Below, piece after piece: positions 42,869 through 52,338 of a stretch of DNA of 64,000 bases. Within the stretch, counting starts at the first letter, position 1, and every line of letters starts with the position of its first letter. The stretch is from positions 1 through 64,000 of the forward strand of contig NZ_FMAR01000019.1 in NCBI RefSeq assembly GCF_900094705.1, written 5' to 3'. A program made the translations under genes and the position numbers. The notes below the pieces were generated by a model that worked only from the letters and a program-made list of their open reading frames with translations, was not told where the DNA came from and did not search any database. Origin of the DNA: Chitinophaga costaii (GTDB lineage Bacteria > Bacteroidota > Bacteroidia > Chitinophagales > Chitinophagaceae).

Positions 42869-45451
42869 ATGGAGGTGCCCGTTAACAATACATTGCAGCA
42901 GTTTAGGAACCTGGTCGGGGTAAAGTTTCAGTTATACAATAGCTTGTTCACCGCATTGCCTTTTCATAAAATTGAGAAGACCGGGGTACTGTTGTCGCTT
43001 TTCTTATTACACTGCGAAGAAGGATTTGGCCGCAAAGAAAGCCCGATGACGATTATCGACACTTTCCTGAAGCAATATACCGCTTACGCTACAGAACAGG
43101 AACAACTAGACCTGCTGTTCCGTTTTGTACAATACACCGAACGCCAGGTAGTACTGTTCGACGCGCTGGAAGACGCTGCCTTTAAAGATATTCATGACAT
43201 TAATGGCGCCGGAACGTTGAAGCACCTGCAGTCCGAAATACTGCAAACGCATACCGAGGATGCGTTGGCCCGCAAACTCAGCGACTTCTCTGTACGCCTG
43301 GTGCTTACCGCGCATCCCACCCAGTTTTATCCCGGCGAGGTATTGGGCATTATTAACGACCTGTCCAAAGCATTGCAGCAAGACAACACCGCGCTGGTTA
43401 ACACCTATCTGCAACAACTGGGGAAAACGCCATTTCTTAAAAAAGAAAAGCCCACTCCTTACGACGAGGCCATGAGCCTGCTGTGGTTCCTGGAAAATGT
43501 ATTTTATCAGTCTGCAGCCCGCATTATTAACCACCTGAAATCGCAGTTTCCGGGCGTTATCAACGCCCTGAATCCTTTGATCCGCATGGGCTTTTGGCCG
43601 GGCGGCGACCGGGATGGTAACCCGTTTGTAAAAGCCGAGACCACCCTGCAAGTGGCAGATGCGCTGCGTGGCGGTATTATTAAATCTTATTACCTGGATG
43701 TGCGCCGCCTTAAACGACGGCTTACTTTTAAGGGCGTTGAGAACCTGCTCTCGGCGTTGGAAGTAAAACTATTCAATAACCTTTTTATACCCGGCCAGCG
43801 TACTCACTTATCCAAGCAGGAAATACTGGGTACCTTGCACCAGGTGCGGGAGATCATCATCAGCCAGCACAATGGCTTGTTTGTAGACCTGGTAGATTCA
43901 CTGATTAGCAAGGTAGAGTTGTTTGGGCTGTATTTTGCCTCCCTGGACATACGCCAGGACAGTACCGTGCATACCAAAACAGTAGAAGCCATTGCCGCTA
44001 AAACCGACGTACTCCCTAAAAATTACAAAGACCTTTCGACCGACGAAAAAATAAATGCCCTGCTAAAAGCCACAAAAACCGTGGACCCGCAGCAACTGGA
44101 AAATGAACTGTACCGCGATACGCTGCTGTCTATGCAGGCTATTAAAACTATCCAGCATAACAACGGCGAGGCAGGCTGCCACCGTTATATTATCAGCCAT
44201 AGCACCAGCGTACTTAGTGTAATGGAAGTGTATGGCCTGCTGCGCCTGAGCGGCTGGAAAAACGAGGCTCTTACGGTAGACATTATACCCCTGTTCGAAA
44301 CCATAGATGATCTGGGCAATGCCGGTGGTGTTATGGAGGCATTGTACGAAAATGAAATTTACCGCCGTCATTTGGCGCAACGGGGCAATACCCAGACGAT
44401 CATGCTGGGGTTTTCCGATGGTACCAAGGATGGAGGGTATTTGATGGCCAACTGGAGCATTTACAAAGCCAAGGAACAACTTACCAGCATTTCCCGCCAT
44501 CACGGTGTGAACGTGGTCTTCTTCGATGGCCGTGGAGGCCCTCCTGGCCGTGGTGGTGGCAAAACGCACCAGTTCTATGCGAGCATGGGCCGCAACATTG
44601 CCAATAAAGAAATACAGCTCACCATACAGGGGCAAACCGTAAGCTCCAACTTTGGTACCATCGATACGGCGCAGTTTAACATGGAGCAATTACTGCATGC
44701 CGGCATTGCCAATGAACTATTTTCTTCCCGTGAAGTGACGTTGAAATCGCAGGAGGAAAGTTTGCTGCAAACCCTGGCCGATGAAAGCTATAAAGCATTC
44801 AGTGTGTTGAAAGCCCATCCGCAGTTCCTCAACTACTTGCAACGTGTAAGCCCGCTGCGGTATTATGCAGAGGCCAACATTGGCAGCCGCCCATCTAAAC
44901 GTAGTAATACCGCTAAGCTAAACCTGGACGACCTGCGCGCCGTGCCTTATGTGGGTGCCTGGAGCCAATTGAAGCAAAACGTACCTGGCTACTTCGGCGT
45001 AGGCTCCGCCCTGCGGAAGATGGAGGAAACCGGCCACTGGAAAGAGATTGAAAATCTTTATGAACATTCTATGTTTTTCAAAACCCTGCTGGATAATAGC
45101 GAGATGGCCATGAAAAAAAGTTACTTCCCTCTTACAGCCTACCTGTCGGAACATCCCGACTTTGGTGATGTATGGAATGTAATGCACGATGAATTTGAGC
45201 TTACTAAAAAATACCTGCTGAAACTTTCTGGCGGTGCAGACCTCATGTCTGGCAACCCGGTAGACCAATTGTCGATACAGATGCGCGAACGCGTGGTGCT
45301 GCCGCTCAATACCATTCAGCAATATGCACTCAACCGCATCCGTGAGTTTGATGAAAGCGGCGATAACCACCATGCCGCAAAAGAAGTGTTTGAAAAACTG
45401 GTAGTACGTTGTTCCTTCGGAATCATTAACGCGGGGCGCAATTCTGCTTAG
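42869..45451 (+). CDS. ppc: phosphoenolpyruvate carboxylase
   Basis: 860 aa from the ATG at 42869 (13 more codons open upstream). PEPC adds bicarbonate to PEP, making oxaloacetate to refill the TCA cycle. Active-site motifs: LTAHPTQ with catalytic His149, GGDRDGNP near residue 250, GFSDGTKDGG near 520 and DGRGGPPGRGGG around 553-563 (the mobile Gly-rich loop is canonical). The overall frame is more divergent than the enteric enzyme and typical of Bacteroidota. Odd: the chain ends in GRNSA, whereas most PEPCs end in the strictly conserved QNTG. A clean terminator follows. Confidence 0.96.
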   Translation: MEVPVNNTLQQFRNLVGVKFQLYNSLFTALPFHKIEKTGVLLSLFLLHCEEGFGRKESPMTIIDTFLKQYTAYATEQEQLDLLFRFVQYTERQVVLFDALEDAAFKDIHDINGAGTLKHLQSEILQTHTEDALARKLSDFSVRLVLTAHPTQFYPGEVLGIINDLSKALQQDNTALVNTYLQQLGKTPFLKKEKPTPYDEAMSLLWFLENVFYQSAARIINHLKSQFPGVINALNPLIRMGFWPGGDRDGNPFVKAETTLQVADALRGGIIKSYYLDVRRLKRRLTFKGVENLLSALEVKLFNNLFIPGQRTHLSKQEILGTLHQVREIIISQHNGLFVDLVDSLISKVELFGLYFASLDIRQDSTVHTKTVEAIAAKTDVLPKNYKDLSTDEKINALLKATKTVDPQQLENELYRDTLLSMQAIKTIQHNNGEAGCHRYIISHSTSVLSVMEVYGLLRLSGWKNEALTVDIIPLFETIDDLGNAGGVMEALYENEIYRRHLAQRGNTQTIMLGFSDGTKDGGYLMANWSIYKAKEQLTSISRHHGVNVVFFDGRGGPPGRGGGKTHQFYASMGRNIANKEIQLTIQGQTVSSNFGTIDTAQFNMEQLLHAGIANELFSSREVTLKSQEESLLQTLADESYKAFSVLKAHPQFLNYLQRVSPLRYYAEANIGSRPSKRSNTAKLNLDDLRAVPYVGAWSQLKQNVPGYFGVGSALRKMEETGHWKEIENLYEHSMFFKTLLDNSEMAMKKSYFPLTAYLSEHPDFGDVWNVMHDEFELTKKYLLKLSGGADLMSGNPVDQLSIQMRERVVLPLNTIQQYALNRIREFDESGDNHHAAKEVFEKLVVRCSFGIINAGRNSA

Positions 45452-45491
45452 TCCAGGCAAATACTTTTACAAAAGAAAAGCGTAAACTATT

Positions 45492-45526
45492 AAAATCCAT
45501 GTACTACGGTGCATGGATTTTTTATT
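45492..45526 (+). terminator. ppc terminator
   Basis: AAAATCCATG pairs with CATGGATTTT (10 bp) with a 10-base loop and a T-run, 40 bases after the stop. Confidence 0.9.
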
Positions 45527-45553
45527 TCATAGGGCATAAATAGCAGTGCTAAG

Positions 45554-45805
45554 TTATGCAGGATTGGAGGTATTTAAATGCTGTATCAGTTGTATGCCCA
45601 CTTCATGGAGCAGGCCTTCCGGCAAATTTTTTTGAGAAGGGTCTTTGGCGATGGCGCGTAAATAACCTTCTTCATCTGCCTCGTAGCGCACTTCTACGCC
45701 GGATACTGTAAGCACAAAAGACGTGGTATAACCTGACACCTGTGGCGTTACGGTAATAATATGTGGGGTGCCTTCGTATTCAAATTTTAGGAGAAATGGA
45801 TCCAT
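45554..45805 (-). CDS. small conserved-looking hypothetical protein
   Basis: 83 aa, no signal peptide, acidic. Its strand pattern (FLLKFEYEGTPHIITVTPQ, then FVLTVSGVEVRYEADEEGYL, then a helix EGLLHEVGIQLIQHLN) looks like a small beta-beta-alpha domain; the codon use is like its neighbours. I do not recognise a family. It converges on ppc, ends behind the ppc terminator and starts opposite the FMN reductase region. Probably a real gene because amino-acid composition and frame are better than those of nearby spurious frames. Confidence 0.7.
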   Translation of the reverse strand: MDPFLLKFEYEGTPHIITVTPQVSGYTTSFVLTVSGVEVRYEADEEGYLRAIAKDPSQKNLPEGLLHEVGIQLIQHLNTSNPA

Positions 45806-46096
45806 ATGTTTAATTGTATTTACCTGGAAATAGCGGCAAACGCCGTGCCGTGTCAGGCGGTGGCATTGGCCTGCTGGCGGTATTTCTTAAAGCCTATACA
45901 GTTGTGTTTCTTTTCCATGGCCAAGCACGGTAAATTGGCCGCGTGCCCGAAAAGCGTACTGGGCGCGGGCGGAGGGAGGGTGATAAAAGTGTTTTGAGCA
46001 GGGGAAATAATCCGTAATATTGTTTTTTCATATCATCCACGGGCCGTTGTGCATACACTGCGGTTCGTTTTGCTATATTTAAACAAGCCCGCGATC

Positions 46097-46669
46097 ATGA
46101 TCATAGCTATCGTCTCCGGCAGTACGCGCACCGGCAGACTTTCCCATAACGTATCTCTCGTGCTGGCAGCCAAGCTGCAACACCTCACCGGCCAGGTGCC
46201 GGTAATGATAGACCTTGCCGCTTACCATATTCCTGTTTTTGAGGAAAGGCTGGATAAACAAAGTATTCCCAGCGCCGACCTGCAAAAAGTGTCCGACTTG
46301 TTGCAAAGTGCAGACGCTATTATTTTTGTATCGCCGGAGTATAATGGTACTTACACGCCCGCGCTGAAAAACATGGTAGATTCTTTGGGAAAGAAAGAAT
46401 TTGCACGTAAAGTAATTGGTTGTGTAAGCGTGAGTACTGGCGCCCTGGGCGGCCTGCGAGGGGCATTGTCTATGCAACAATTGGTGTTGGCCATAGGGGG
46501 CATAGCCTTGCCGCAAATGTTGCTGGTGCCCGTGGTGCAGGATAAAGTGAATCATAATGCAGAATTTACTGATACCACTTTTGAAACCAAAGCCACCGAT
46601 TTCCTCAAAGAATTTCTCTGGCTGGCCAGCGCCGTACACGCCAAAAAACTATTAGGGCAAACCCACTAA
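46097..46669 (+). CDS. NADPH-dependent FMN reductase family protein
   Basis: 190 aa from the ATG at 46097; a GTG 16 codons upstream (46049) is in frame but adds an unlikely stretch. The flavodoxin-like fold is shown by IVSGSTRTGRLSHNV (FMN phosphate loop, residues 5-19), SPEYNGTYTPALKNMVDSL (near 80-98) and a GGLRGALSMQQL segment near 125. Members such as azoreductase-like and chromate-reductase-like proteins reduce flavins or quinones. It is a single gene; the physiological acceptor is unknown. Confidence 0.92.
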   Translation: MIIAIVSGSTRTGRLSHNVSLVLAAKLQHLTGQVPVMIDLAAYHIPVFEERLDKQSIPSADLQKVSDLLQSADAIIFVSPEYNGTYTPALKNMVDSLGKKEFARKVIGCVSVSTGALGGLRGALSMQQLVLAIGGIALPQMLLVPVVQDKVNHNAEFTDTTFETKATDFLKEFLWLASAVHAKKLLGQTH

Positions 46670-46801
46670 CTACTCTTCCTCTCTCCCCGGGAAGTGGTGT
46701 TTTTAATTTCATCCGCCAGGAAACAAATAAAAATACACTCTCCGGGGCATTAAATAACCCCTCAAAGTTTCTATCTTCAGCCCACACCTTAATTTCACTT
46801 G

Positions 46802-49417
46802 ATGTTTCGCCACAAATTTTTACTAACAGCCCTGCTGGGCATAACCAGCCAGGGATTTGCACAATCGTCCCAGCCCCTTGATGCCGCCCGGCTGCAACTA
46901 CATTGGGAAGTGGTGGAAAATCACCACGAAGGAAAAGACGAAGTACTGTCGGCTATTACACTTATTAATAAGTCGAAAAAGCCATTGCCTGCCAGTGGAT
47001 GGCAGCTCTATTTTAACTTCGACCGCCCTATAACGCCCGGTAGTTTACCTGCTCACCTGGTGGCCTCGCATGTAAATGGAGATGTTTACAAATTGGCTCC
47101 CGAAGCGGGTTTCCAGCAGGTGTTGCCGGGCGACTCGGTGCGTATGGAATTTCTGGCCGGTGCGTGGACGATCAATTTCACCGATGCCCCTTCCGGTTTT
47201 TTCATCGTGTGGGATCAGCAGCCGGACAAAGGATATGCGATCCGTGATTTCAGTATACGGCCCTCTGTATTGCCCAAGCAATTGCTCAGTGGTCCACAGG
47301 ATAAAACAGGCGTACTAACCGCTGCGGATATATATGCGCAAAATGCCGGCATACAAGACCTCGCGGCGGAAAAGTTGCCGAAGATTTTTCCTACACCCAC
47401 TCATTACATCGAAAATAATAACCCTTTCCTGCTTGATAAAAATACCAGCATACAGGCCGATGCCGATTTTGCAGCCCAAGCCAGTACGTTAGCTGCAGAA
47501 CTGGGAACACTCCTGGGGAAAGCGCCTGCTGTGGGCGGCAGCGGCAGCCATGTGATTGCGTTGCACAAAATAAATGCACCGCATGAAGCCTACACGCTAA
47601 ATGTTACGCCTGGCGGCATTAGCATCGGCGCGGGCGATGAGGCAGGTGTTTTTTACGGCATTCAATCATTGAAAAACCTTATCCCAGCTGCATACTGGAA
47701 GGCTGTTCAAAAAAGCATTCCAATAGCCGGCGTAACTGTGAGCGATACCCCTCGTTTCGCCTACCGGGGTTTTATGCTGGACGTGGCCCGCAACTTTCAC
47801 CAGAAGGAGGAAGTGGAAAGGGTACTTGACGTGATGGCGTTATACAAACTCAACGTCTTTCATTTTCATCTTTCCGACGATGAAGGCTGGCGGCTGGAAA
47901 TTCCCGGCCTGCCTGAACTCACCGCCATTGGTGGCAAACGGGGGTACGCCCCCGATCCTACAGATGCGCCCATGCTCTTGCCTTCTTACGGCTCCGGACC
48001 AGATACTACGCAGGCAGCCGGCAGCGGTTATTTTTCCCGGGCCGATTTTATAGCCATACTGCAATACGCCAAAGCCCGCCACATTCGCGTGATACCGGAA
48101 ATAGAAGCCCCCGGCCATGCCCGTGCAGCCGTGTATTCCATGACCCAGCGTTACCGGAAATTACTGGCCGCCGACGATATAGCCGGGGCGCACAAATACC
48201 TGCTCGCCGATCCGGACGACCAGTCCATATATCACTCCGTGCAATTTTGGAACGATAATGTAATAAACGTAGCCCTGCCCTCTACTTACACCTTCTTGGA
48301 AAAAGTAGTGGACGAAATAAAAGCCATGTACAACGAAGCCGGCGCTGAACTATCTTCTATTCACATGGGCGGTGATGAAGTACCTGCAGGGGTGTGGCAA
48401 AAATCGCCTGCCTGCCTGGCGCTGATGCAGCAGGATTCCCTGAAAAGTACGCAGGACCTTTGGTATTATTTTTATGGCCGGGTGAATAAAATACTCCAGC
48501 AGCGCGGATTGCAACTATATGGTTGGGAAGAAGTGGGCATGCGCAAAACAACCAGGATGAATGGGGAAGATCTCAACATTCCCAATCCCGATTTTGTGAA
48601 CAGCCGCATGCACCTGGTGGTGTGGAACAACGTGATTGGCGGTGGGGCAGAAGACCTGGCCTATCGCCTGGCCAATGCCGGGTATAAGATAGTGCTGGGC
48701 GGAGTGAGCAACTTTTATTTCGATATGGCCTACACTAAAACTTTTGCGGAACCAGGCTATTACTGGGGTGGTTATGTGGATGTGGACAAACCTTTTTACT
48801 TTATTCCATTTAACTATTACAAAAACGCTACGGTGGATGCCCAAAATAACCCGGTGGGTGCTGAAACCTTCCTGGGCAAAGATGGCCTTACTGCCTACGG
48901 CGCTTCCAATATTGAGGGGCTTGAAGGCCTGCTTTGGAGTGAAAACATTACCAGCGACAAACGCCTGGAATATATGTTGCTACCCAAGTTGCTTGCACTG
49001 GCGGAACGTGCCTGGGCGCCAGATCCGGCCTGGGCGCAGGAAGCAGACAGTACCCGCCGCGCGCAATTATACAGTGAGGCCTGGTCTGTATTCGCCAACG
49101 TGCTGGGCAAGCGGGAGCTGCCACGGCTGGATGTGTATAACAAAGGATACAATTACCGCATTCCTCCGGTGGGGGTAAGTACAGTGCAAGGCCTTACCAG
49201 CGCCAATGTACAGTTTCCCGGCCTGCAGATCCGCTACACCACCGATGGCAGTACGCCCACCGCCAAAAGTAGCCTATACACCAGCCCCTTGCCCGCCAAT
49301 CCACGCTTGCAGTTTAAAGCTTTCAGCAGCAATGGCCGTACAGAGCTGGAAAATGCACCTGTGAAAATATTGCCTTCTCCTGCCACCCCTAGCGTGGAAG
49401 GTGCGCCACTACCATAA
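46802..49417 (+). CDS. GH20 beta-N-acetylhexosaminidase, secreted, multidomain
   Basis: 871 aa from the ATG at 46802 (a TTG just before is in frame). Signal peptide 1-20 (GFAQ). Domains in order: N-terminal chitobiase-type beta-sandwich (about 27-150; LHWEVVENHHEGKDEV), GH20b domain (about 185-315), the GH20 TIM barrel (about 320-750) with the catalytic pair Asp525-Glu526 in HMGGDEVP, and a C-terminal CHB_HEX_C-like sandwich (about 775-860; GLQIRYTTDGSTPT). This is the chitobiase architecture. It removes terminal GlcNAc/GalNAc from chitin or host glycans. Single gene; a small ORF and terminator follow. Confidence 0.96.
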   Translation: MFRHKFLLTALLGITSQGFAQSSQPLDAARLQLHWEVVENHHEGKDEVLSAITLINKSKKPLPASGWQLYFNFDRPITPGSLPAHLVASHVNGDVYKLAPEAGFQQVLPGDSVRMEFLAGAWTINFTDAPSGFFIVWDQQPDKGYAIRDFSIRPSVLPKQLLSGPQDKTGVLTAADIYAQNAGIQDLAAEKLPKIFPTPTHYIENNNPFLLDKNTSIQADADFAAQASTLAAELGTLLGKAPAVGGSGSHVIALHKINAPHEAYTLNVTPGGISIGAGDEAGVFYGIQSLKNLIPAAYWKAVQKSIPIAGVTVSDTPRFAYRGFMLDVARNFHQKEEVERVLDVMALYKLNVFHFHLSDDEGWRLEIPGLPELTAIGGKRGYAPDPTDAPMLLPSYGSGPDTTQAAGSGYFSRADFIAILQYAKARHIRVIPEIEAPGHARAAVYSMTQRYRKLLAADDIAGAHKYLLADPDDQSIYHSVQFWNDNVINVALPSTYTFLEKVVDEIKAMYNEAGAELSSIHMGGDEVPAGVWQKSPACLALMQQDSLKSTQDLWYYFYGRVNKILQQRGLQLYGWEEVGMRKTTRMNGEDLNIPNPDFVNSRMHLVVWNNVIGGGAEDLAYRLANAGYKIVLGGVSNFYFDMAYTKTFAEPGYYWGGYVDVDKPFYFIPFNYYKNATVDAQNNPVGAETFLGKDGLTAYGASNIEGLEGLLWSENITSDKRLEYMLLPKLLALAERAWAPDPAWAQEADSTRRAQLYSEAWSVFANVLGKRELPRLDVYNKGYNYRIPPVGVSTVQGLTSANVQFPGLQIRYTTDGSTPTAKSSLYTSPLPANPRLQFKAFSSNGRTELENAPVKILPSPATPSVEGAPLP

Positions 49418-49497
49418 AATAAGTGGGGTATGCCTTTTATTTGCTACGTTGCCCCTTTTTAGGCTATGCTTTTTCGCAAAGTACTCGGCGTAAGGTT

Positions 49498-49596
49498 ATG
49501 CCGCTGGGTAAGTACAATAAACGCAGCCATAAGAGTAAGAAAGTACAACGCCCGATTATACGCTACAATGCGCTTTTAAGGGGCAAATGCCAATGA
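49498..49596 (+). CDS. candidate small basic protein
   Basis: 32 codons, too short for standard gene finding: begins MPLGKYNKRSHKSKKVQ, with ten Lys/Arg residues and one His in 32. The stop codon lies at the base of a strong terminator stem, as is common for real small genes, and the preceding bases GTAAGG could help initiation. An overlapping 37-codon frame (49466 onward) is also basic, so the reading frame is not certain. It might be a small ribosome- or nucleic acid-binding protein; no family is recognised. No promoter match is clear. Confidence 0.35.
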   Translation: MPLGKYNKRSHKSKKVQRPIIRYNALLRGKCQ

Positions 49597-49633
49597 AAAA
49601 GGAGCAATGGGTGTGAACCCGTTGCTCCTTTTT
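49596..49633 (+). terminator. terminator after GH20/small ORF
   Basis: AAAAAGGAGCAA and TTGCTCCTTTTT (12 bp) with an inner GGGT/ACCC pair form a strong hairpin with T-runs. It lies about 180 bases after the GH20 stop. Confidence 0.9.
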
Positions 49634-49640
49634 AGATTTT

Positions 49641-49679
49641 AAAAAAGTAAGCAGTAACCGGATGGATATCCGTAACTGC
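49641..49679 (-). terminator. possible terminator for DUF58 operon
   Basis: On the minus strand an imperfect stem from 49679 to 49651 (GCAGT...ACTGC outside, CGGAT/ATCCG inside) is followed by TTACTTTTTT. It lies about 300 bases after the DUF58 stop, so it is far for a terminator. Confidence 0.4.
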
Positions 49680-49917
49680 GATTACATCCCTAATAAAATA
49701 TCCTTAAATATGTTTTAAGTACAGTTGCCTACTGATACCCCTTCTACGCGGAGCATGGAGAGGGTAAGTTGTTGTGTGTCAGCTTATACCATCATCAGGG
49801 TACGATTGCCGGTGAATGGCTCGCCAATGATGCAGATAAATAAATTTACCACGAGTTTCGTGATTTTTGCGCGTATAAAAAAATGGTTGTCTAAAAGCGA
49901 ACGCTCGGCTGAGGGGC

Positions 49918-49955
49918 AACAGCAAGTGATCGATGAGTTGCTGTTCTTTTTTTTA
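49918..49955 (+). terminator. orphan terminator-like hairpin
   Basis: AACAGCAA (49918-49925) pairs with TTGCTGTT (49938-49945), followed by C and a run of Ts. It points to the plus strand, but no plus-strand gene lies before it in 49634-49917, so a short transcript or an unseen small RNA could end here. Confidence 0.45.
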
Positions 49956-49978
49956 TAACGCATACACATCAGCAGCCA

Positions 49979-51331
49979 TCATAACTGCATACTGGCTTTC
50001 AGTTCCAGGTATTTATTCACTACGTCAATAGTCAGTTGTTCCGGTGTGGATAGCACCGACACAATGCCGTAACGTAATAGCTCCTTGGCAATGAGCCGCT
50101 TCTCGTCGATGAACTTCTGAGCGATGGTCTGTATATAAATATCTTCCGTGGTCACGGCACTGCCGGTGGTGAGCGCACGCAAGCCGGTGTTTTCAAAGAA
50201 AATTACCATCACCAGGTGATACTTGGCCAACTTGCGCAGGTAGGGTAGCTGGCGCTGCATGCTGGATAAGGATTCAAAGTTCGTAAACAATACCAGCAGG
50301 GAGCGTTGGGAAAGCGAGGTACGCAAATGAACGCTTAGCCGCTCAAAATCGCTTTCCTGCCATTGGGTTTCCTGAGCATACAGCATTTCCAGGATCTTAT
50401 TCAATTGTATTTTTTTATTGGCCGGGGGCAAAAATTCTATGTGTTGTTCTACAAAGGTTACCAGGCCGGTTTTATCGCCTTTCTGTAAGGCAACGTTGCT
50501 GAATACCAGGGTAGCGTTCACTGCGTAGTCCAGCAGCGTCATGCCGTCGAAGGGCATTTTCATGTTGCGGCTTTTATCGATCACGCAGATAACCTGCTGC
50601 GATTTTTCTTCCACATAATTATTGACCATCAGTACACCACGGCGGGCGGTGGCTTTCCAGTTCAGGGTGCGTACATCGTCGCCCTGGGTGTATTCTTTAA
50701 TATGATCGAACTCCATGCTATGGCCTATCATGCGGCGTCTGTGTACGCCCAGATCCTGCATTTTATTTTGAAATGCCATCAGCTCATACTGGCGAAGCTG
50801 TAGATAGGAGGGATATACTTTTACCGGTTGTTCGGTTTTGCCCGCAAACAATCGTTGCACCAGGCCAAAGAAGGTGGTGACCAGCAGGTTGCTGTTGCCA
50901 AAGCGGTATTCTCCCCGCTCCACCGGACGCAGGGTGTAGGAAAAAATATGGCTTTGTTGAGGGGGCAGCCGGGCCGTCATCACAAAATCACGGCGCTGAA
51001 ACTGGAAGGGTAGTTCCTCTAGCACGCTTATCCATAGGGGATAGCGCAGCGGATTGCTAACGGTGAGCATTACACTGTTATCATCCCCGTTACTGAAGCG
51101 GGCACTCATTTTACGCAAAGCTGTAACCGGGGCCTTGATAGCAAATAGCAGCAGCAAGTCTGTGATCACCAGCAGGGTGAGGGCCAGGGTGCAGAACTCC
51201 GCCACGGCCAGCAGGGGTGGCACAAAGAAGGCGAGGACAAACAGCAGCACGATAACGCCAGCCGCCAGGTAAAAGCGGGTGGTAAAAAAGAGTGCCTTAT
51301 AGAATCGTTTAAGCATATGGGTATGCTGCAT
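49979..51331 (-). CDS. DUF58 domain protein
   Basis: 450 aa. Two N-terminal membrane helices (about 14-60) are followed by a beta domain and the DUF58 signature GDDVRTLNWKATARRG near residue 230, which precedes a von Willebrand A-like domain (VCVIDKSRNMKM). DUF58 proteins are regularly encoded next to MoxR ATPases and are thought to be assembled or activated by them. It is the last gene of the minus-strand run SpoIIM-DUF4129-DUF4350-MoxR-DUF58. Two Met codons are close (51331 and 51316); either may be the start. Confidence 0.92.
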   Translation of the reverse strand: MQHTHMLKRFYKALFFTTRFYLAAGVIVLLFVLAFFVPPLLAVAEFCTLALTLLVITDLLLLFAIKAPVTALRKMSARFSNGDDNSVMLTVSNPLRYPLWISVLEELPFQFQRRDFVMTARLPPQQSHIFSYTLRPVERGEYRFGNSNLLVTTFFGLVQRLFAGKTEQPVKVYPSYLQLRQYELMAFQNKMQDLGVHRRRMIGHSMEFDHIKEYTQGDDVRTLNWKATARRGVLMVNNYVEEKSQQVICVIDKSRNMKMPFDGMTLLDYAVNATLVFSNVALQKGDKTGLVTFVEQHIEFLPPANKKIQLNKILEMLYAQETQWQESDFERLSVHLRTSLSQRSLLVLFTNFESLSSMQRQLPYLRKLAKYHLVMVIFFENTGLRALTTGSAVTTEDIYIQTIAQKFIDEKRLIAKELLRYGIVSVLSTPEQLTIDVVNKYLELKASMQL

Positions 51332-51345
51332 TGCATAAAGGTGGC

Positions 51346-52335
51346 CTATCTGGGTACCTCTACATTTTTCAAAATATCCTGTATCACTTCATCGGTAGAA
51401 ATGCCTTCCATCTCGCGCTCGGGGGTGAGTATAATGCGATGGCGCAGGATGTGGGGGGCAATATAGCGGATGTCGTCTGGTGTTACAAAATCGCGGTTGG
51501 CCATAGCAGCCACGGTTTTGGCACAGTTCATCACCGCCAGCGATGCCCGGGGCGATGCTCCCATGAACAACGAAGCATTGAGCCGGGTGGCTTGTATTAT
51601 ATCGGAAATATAATGTAGTAGCTTATCTTCTACCACCACGCTACGGATTTGCTCCTGGAAAGCTTTAATCTGCGCCCCACTCACTATCTTGGCCGCGCTC
51701 AGCGCGCTGCCGCCTTTGCGGTGCTGCTGGTGGGCCAATTGCAGCATGGTAACCTCTTCCGCCGCAGTAGGGTAGTGTACGATGATCTTAAACAGGAAAC
51801 GGTCTAGCTGGGCCTCCGGCAAGCGGTAGGTGCCCTCCTGTTCAATGGGGTTCTGCGTGGCAATCACCATAAAAGGTCCGTCCAGTTTATAAGTAATGCC
51901 ATCGTTAGTGATCTGCTGTTCTTCCATCACTTCAAAGAGTGCGGCCTGGGTCTTGGCCGGGGCACGGTTTATCTCATCCGTCAGCACAATGTTGGCAAAC
52001 ACAGGACCTTTCTTATATTCGAACTCCCGGCTGTTGGGGTTAAATACAGCAGTACCCAATACATCGGCAGGCATGAGGTCTGGGGTAAATTGTATGCGGG
52101 CAAATTGCGCGTCCACGCATTGGGCCAGCAGTTTGGAGGCCAGGGTCTTGGCCACCCCCGGCACACCTTCTATGAGTATATGTCCTTCAGAAAGCAGGCC
52201 GGTGATCAGCAGGTCCACCATGCCGTGCTGGCCTACGATCACTTTTCCGATCTCCGCACGGATGGCGTTGATGATCTCATGCAGGGCAGAGAAATCGGTG
52301 CGGGTCTGAAAACTTTGCAATTCCATTTCTTCCAT
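51346..52335 (-). CDS. MoxR-family AAA+ ATPase
   Basis: 329 aa AAA+ protein. Walker A GVPGVAKTLAS is near residue 50, Walker B VLTDEINRAP near 118, sensor-1 region IATQNPIEQEGTYRLPEAQ near 150 and the C-terminal lid ends the chain. MoxR proteins act as chaperone-like ATPases for metal-centre or envelope protein assembly. It is 14 bases before DUF58 and 3 bases after DUF4350, so all are probably co-translated. Function of this set is not known; an envelope-stress or cell-envelope role is usually suggested. Confidence 0.95.
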   Translation of the reverse strand: MEEMELQSFQTRTDFSALHEIINAIRAEIGKVIVGQHGMVDLLITGLLSEGHILIEGVPGVAKTLASKLLAQCVDAQFARIQFTPDLMPADVLGTAVFNPNSREFEYKKGPVFANIVLTDEINRAPAKTQAALFEVMEEQQITNDGITYKLDGPFMVIATQNPIEQEGTYRLPEAQLDRFLFKIIVHYPTAAEEVTMLQLAHQQHRKGGSALSAAKIVSGAQIKAFQEQIRSVVVEDKLLHYISDIIQATRLNASLFMGASPRASLAVMNCAKTVAAMANRDFVTPDDIRYIAPHILRHRIILTPEREMEGISTDEVIQDILKNVEVPR

Positions 52336-52338
52336 TGA

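Noticed and set aside
49725-49958. 77-codon plus frame in the GH20-DUF58 spacer
   Set aside because: It runs through a terminator stem and T-run (encoding FFF) and has no coherent composition.
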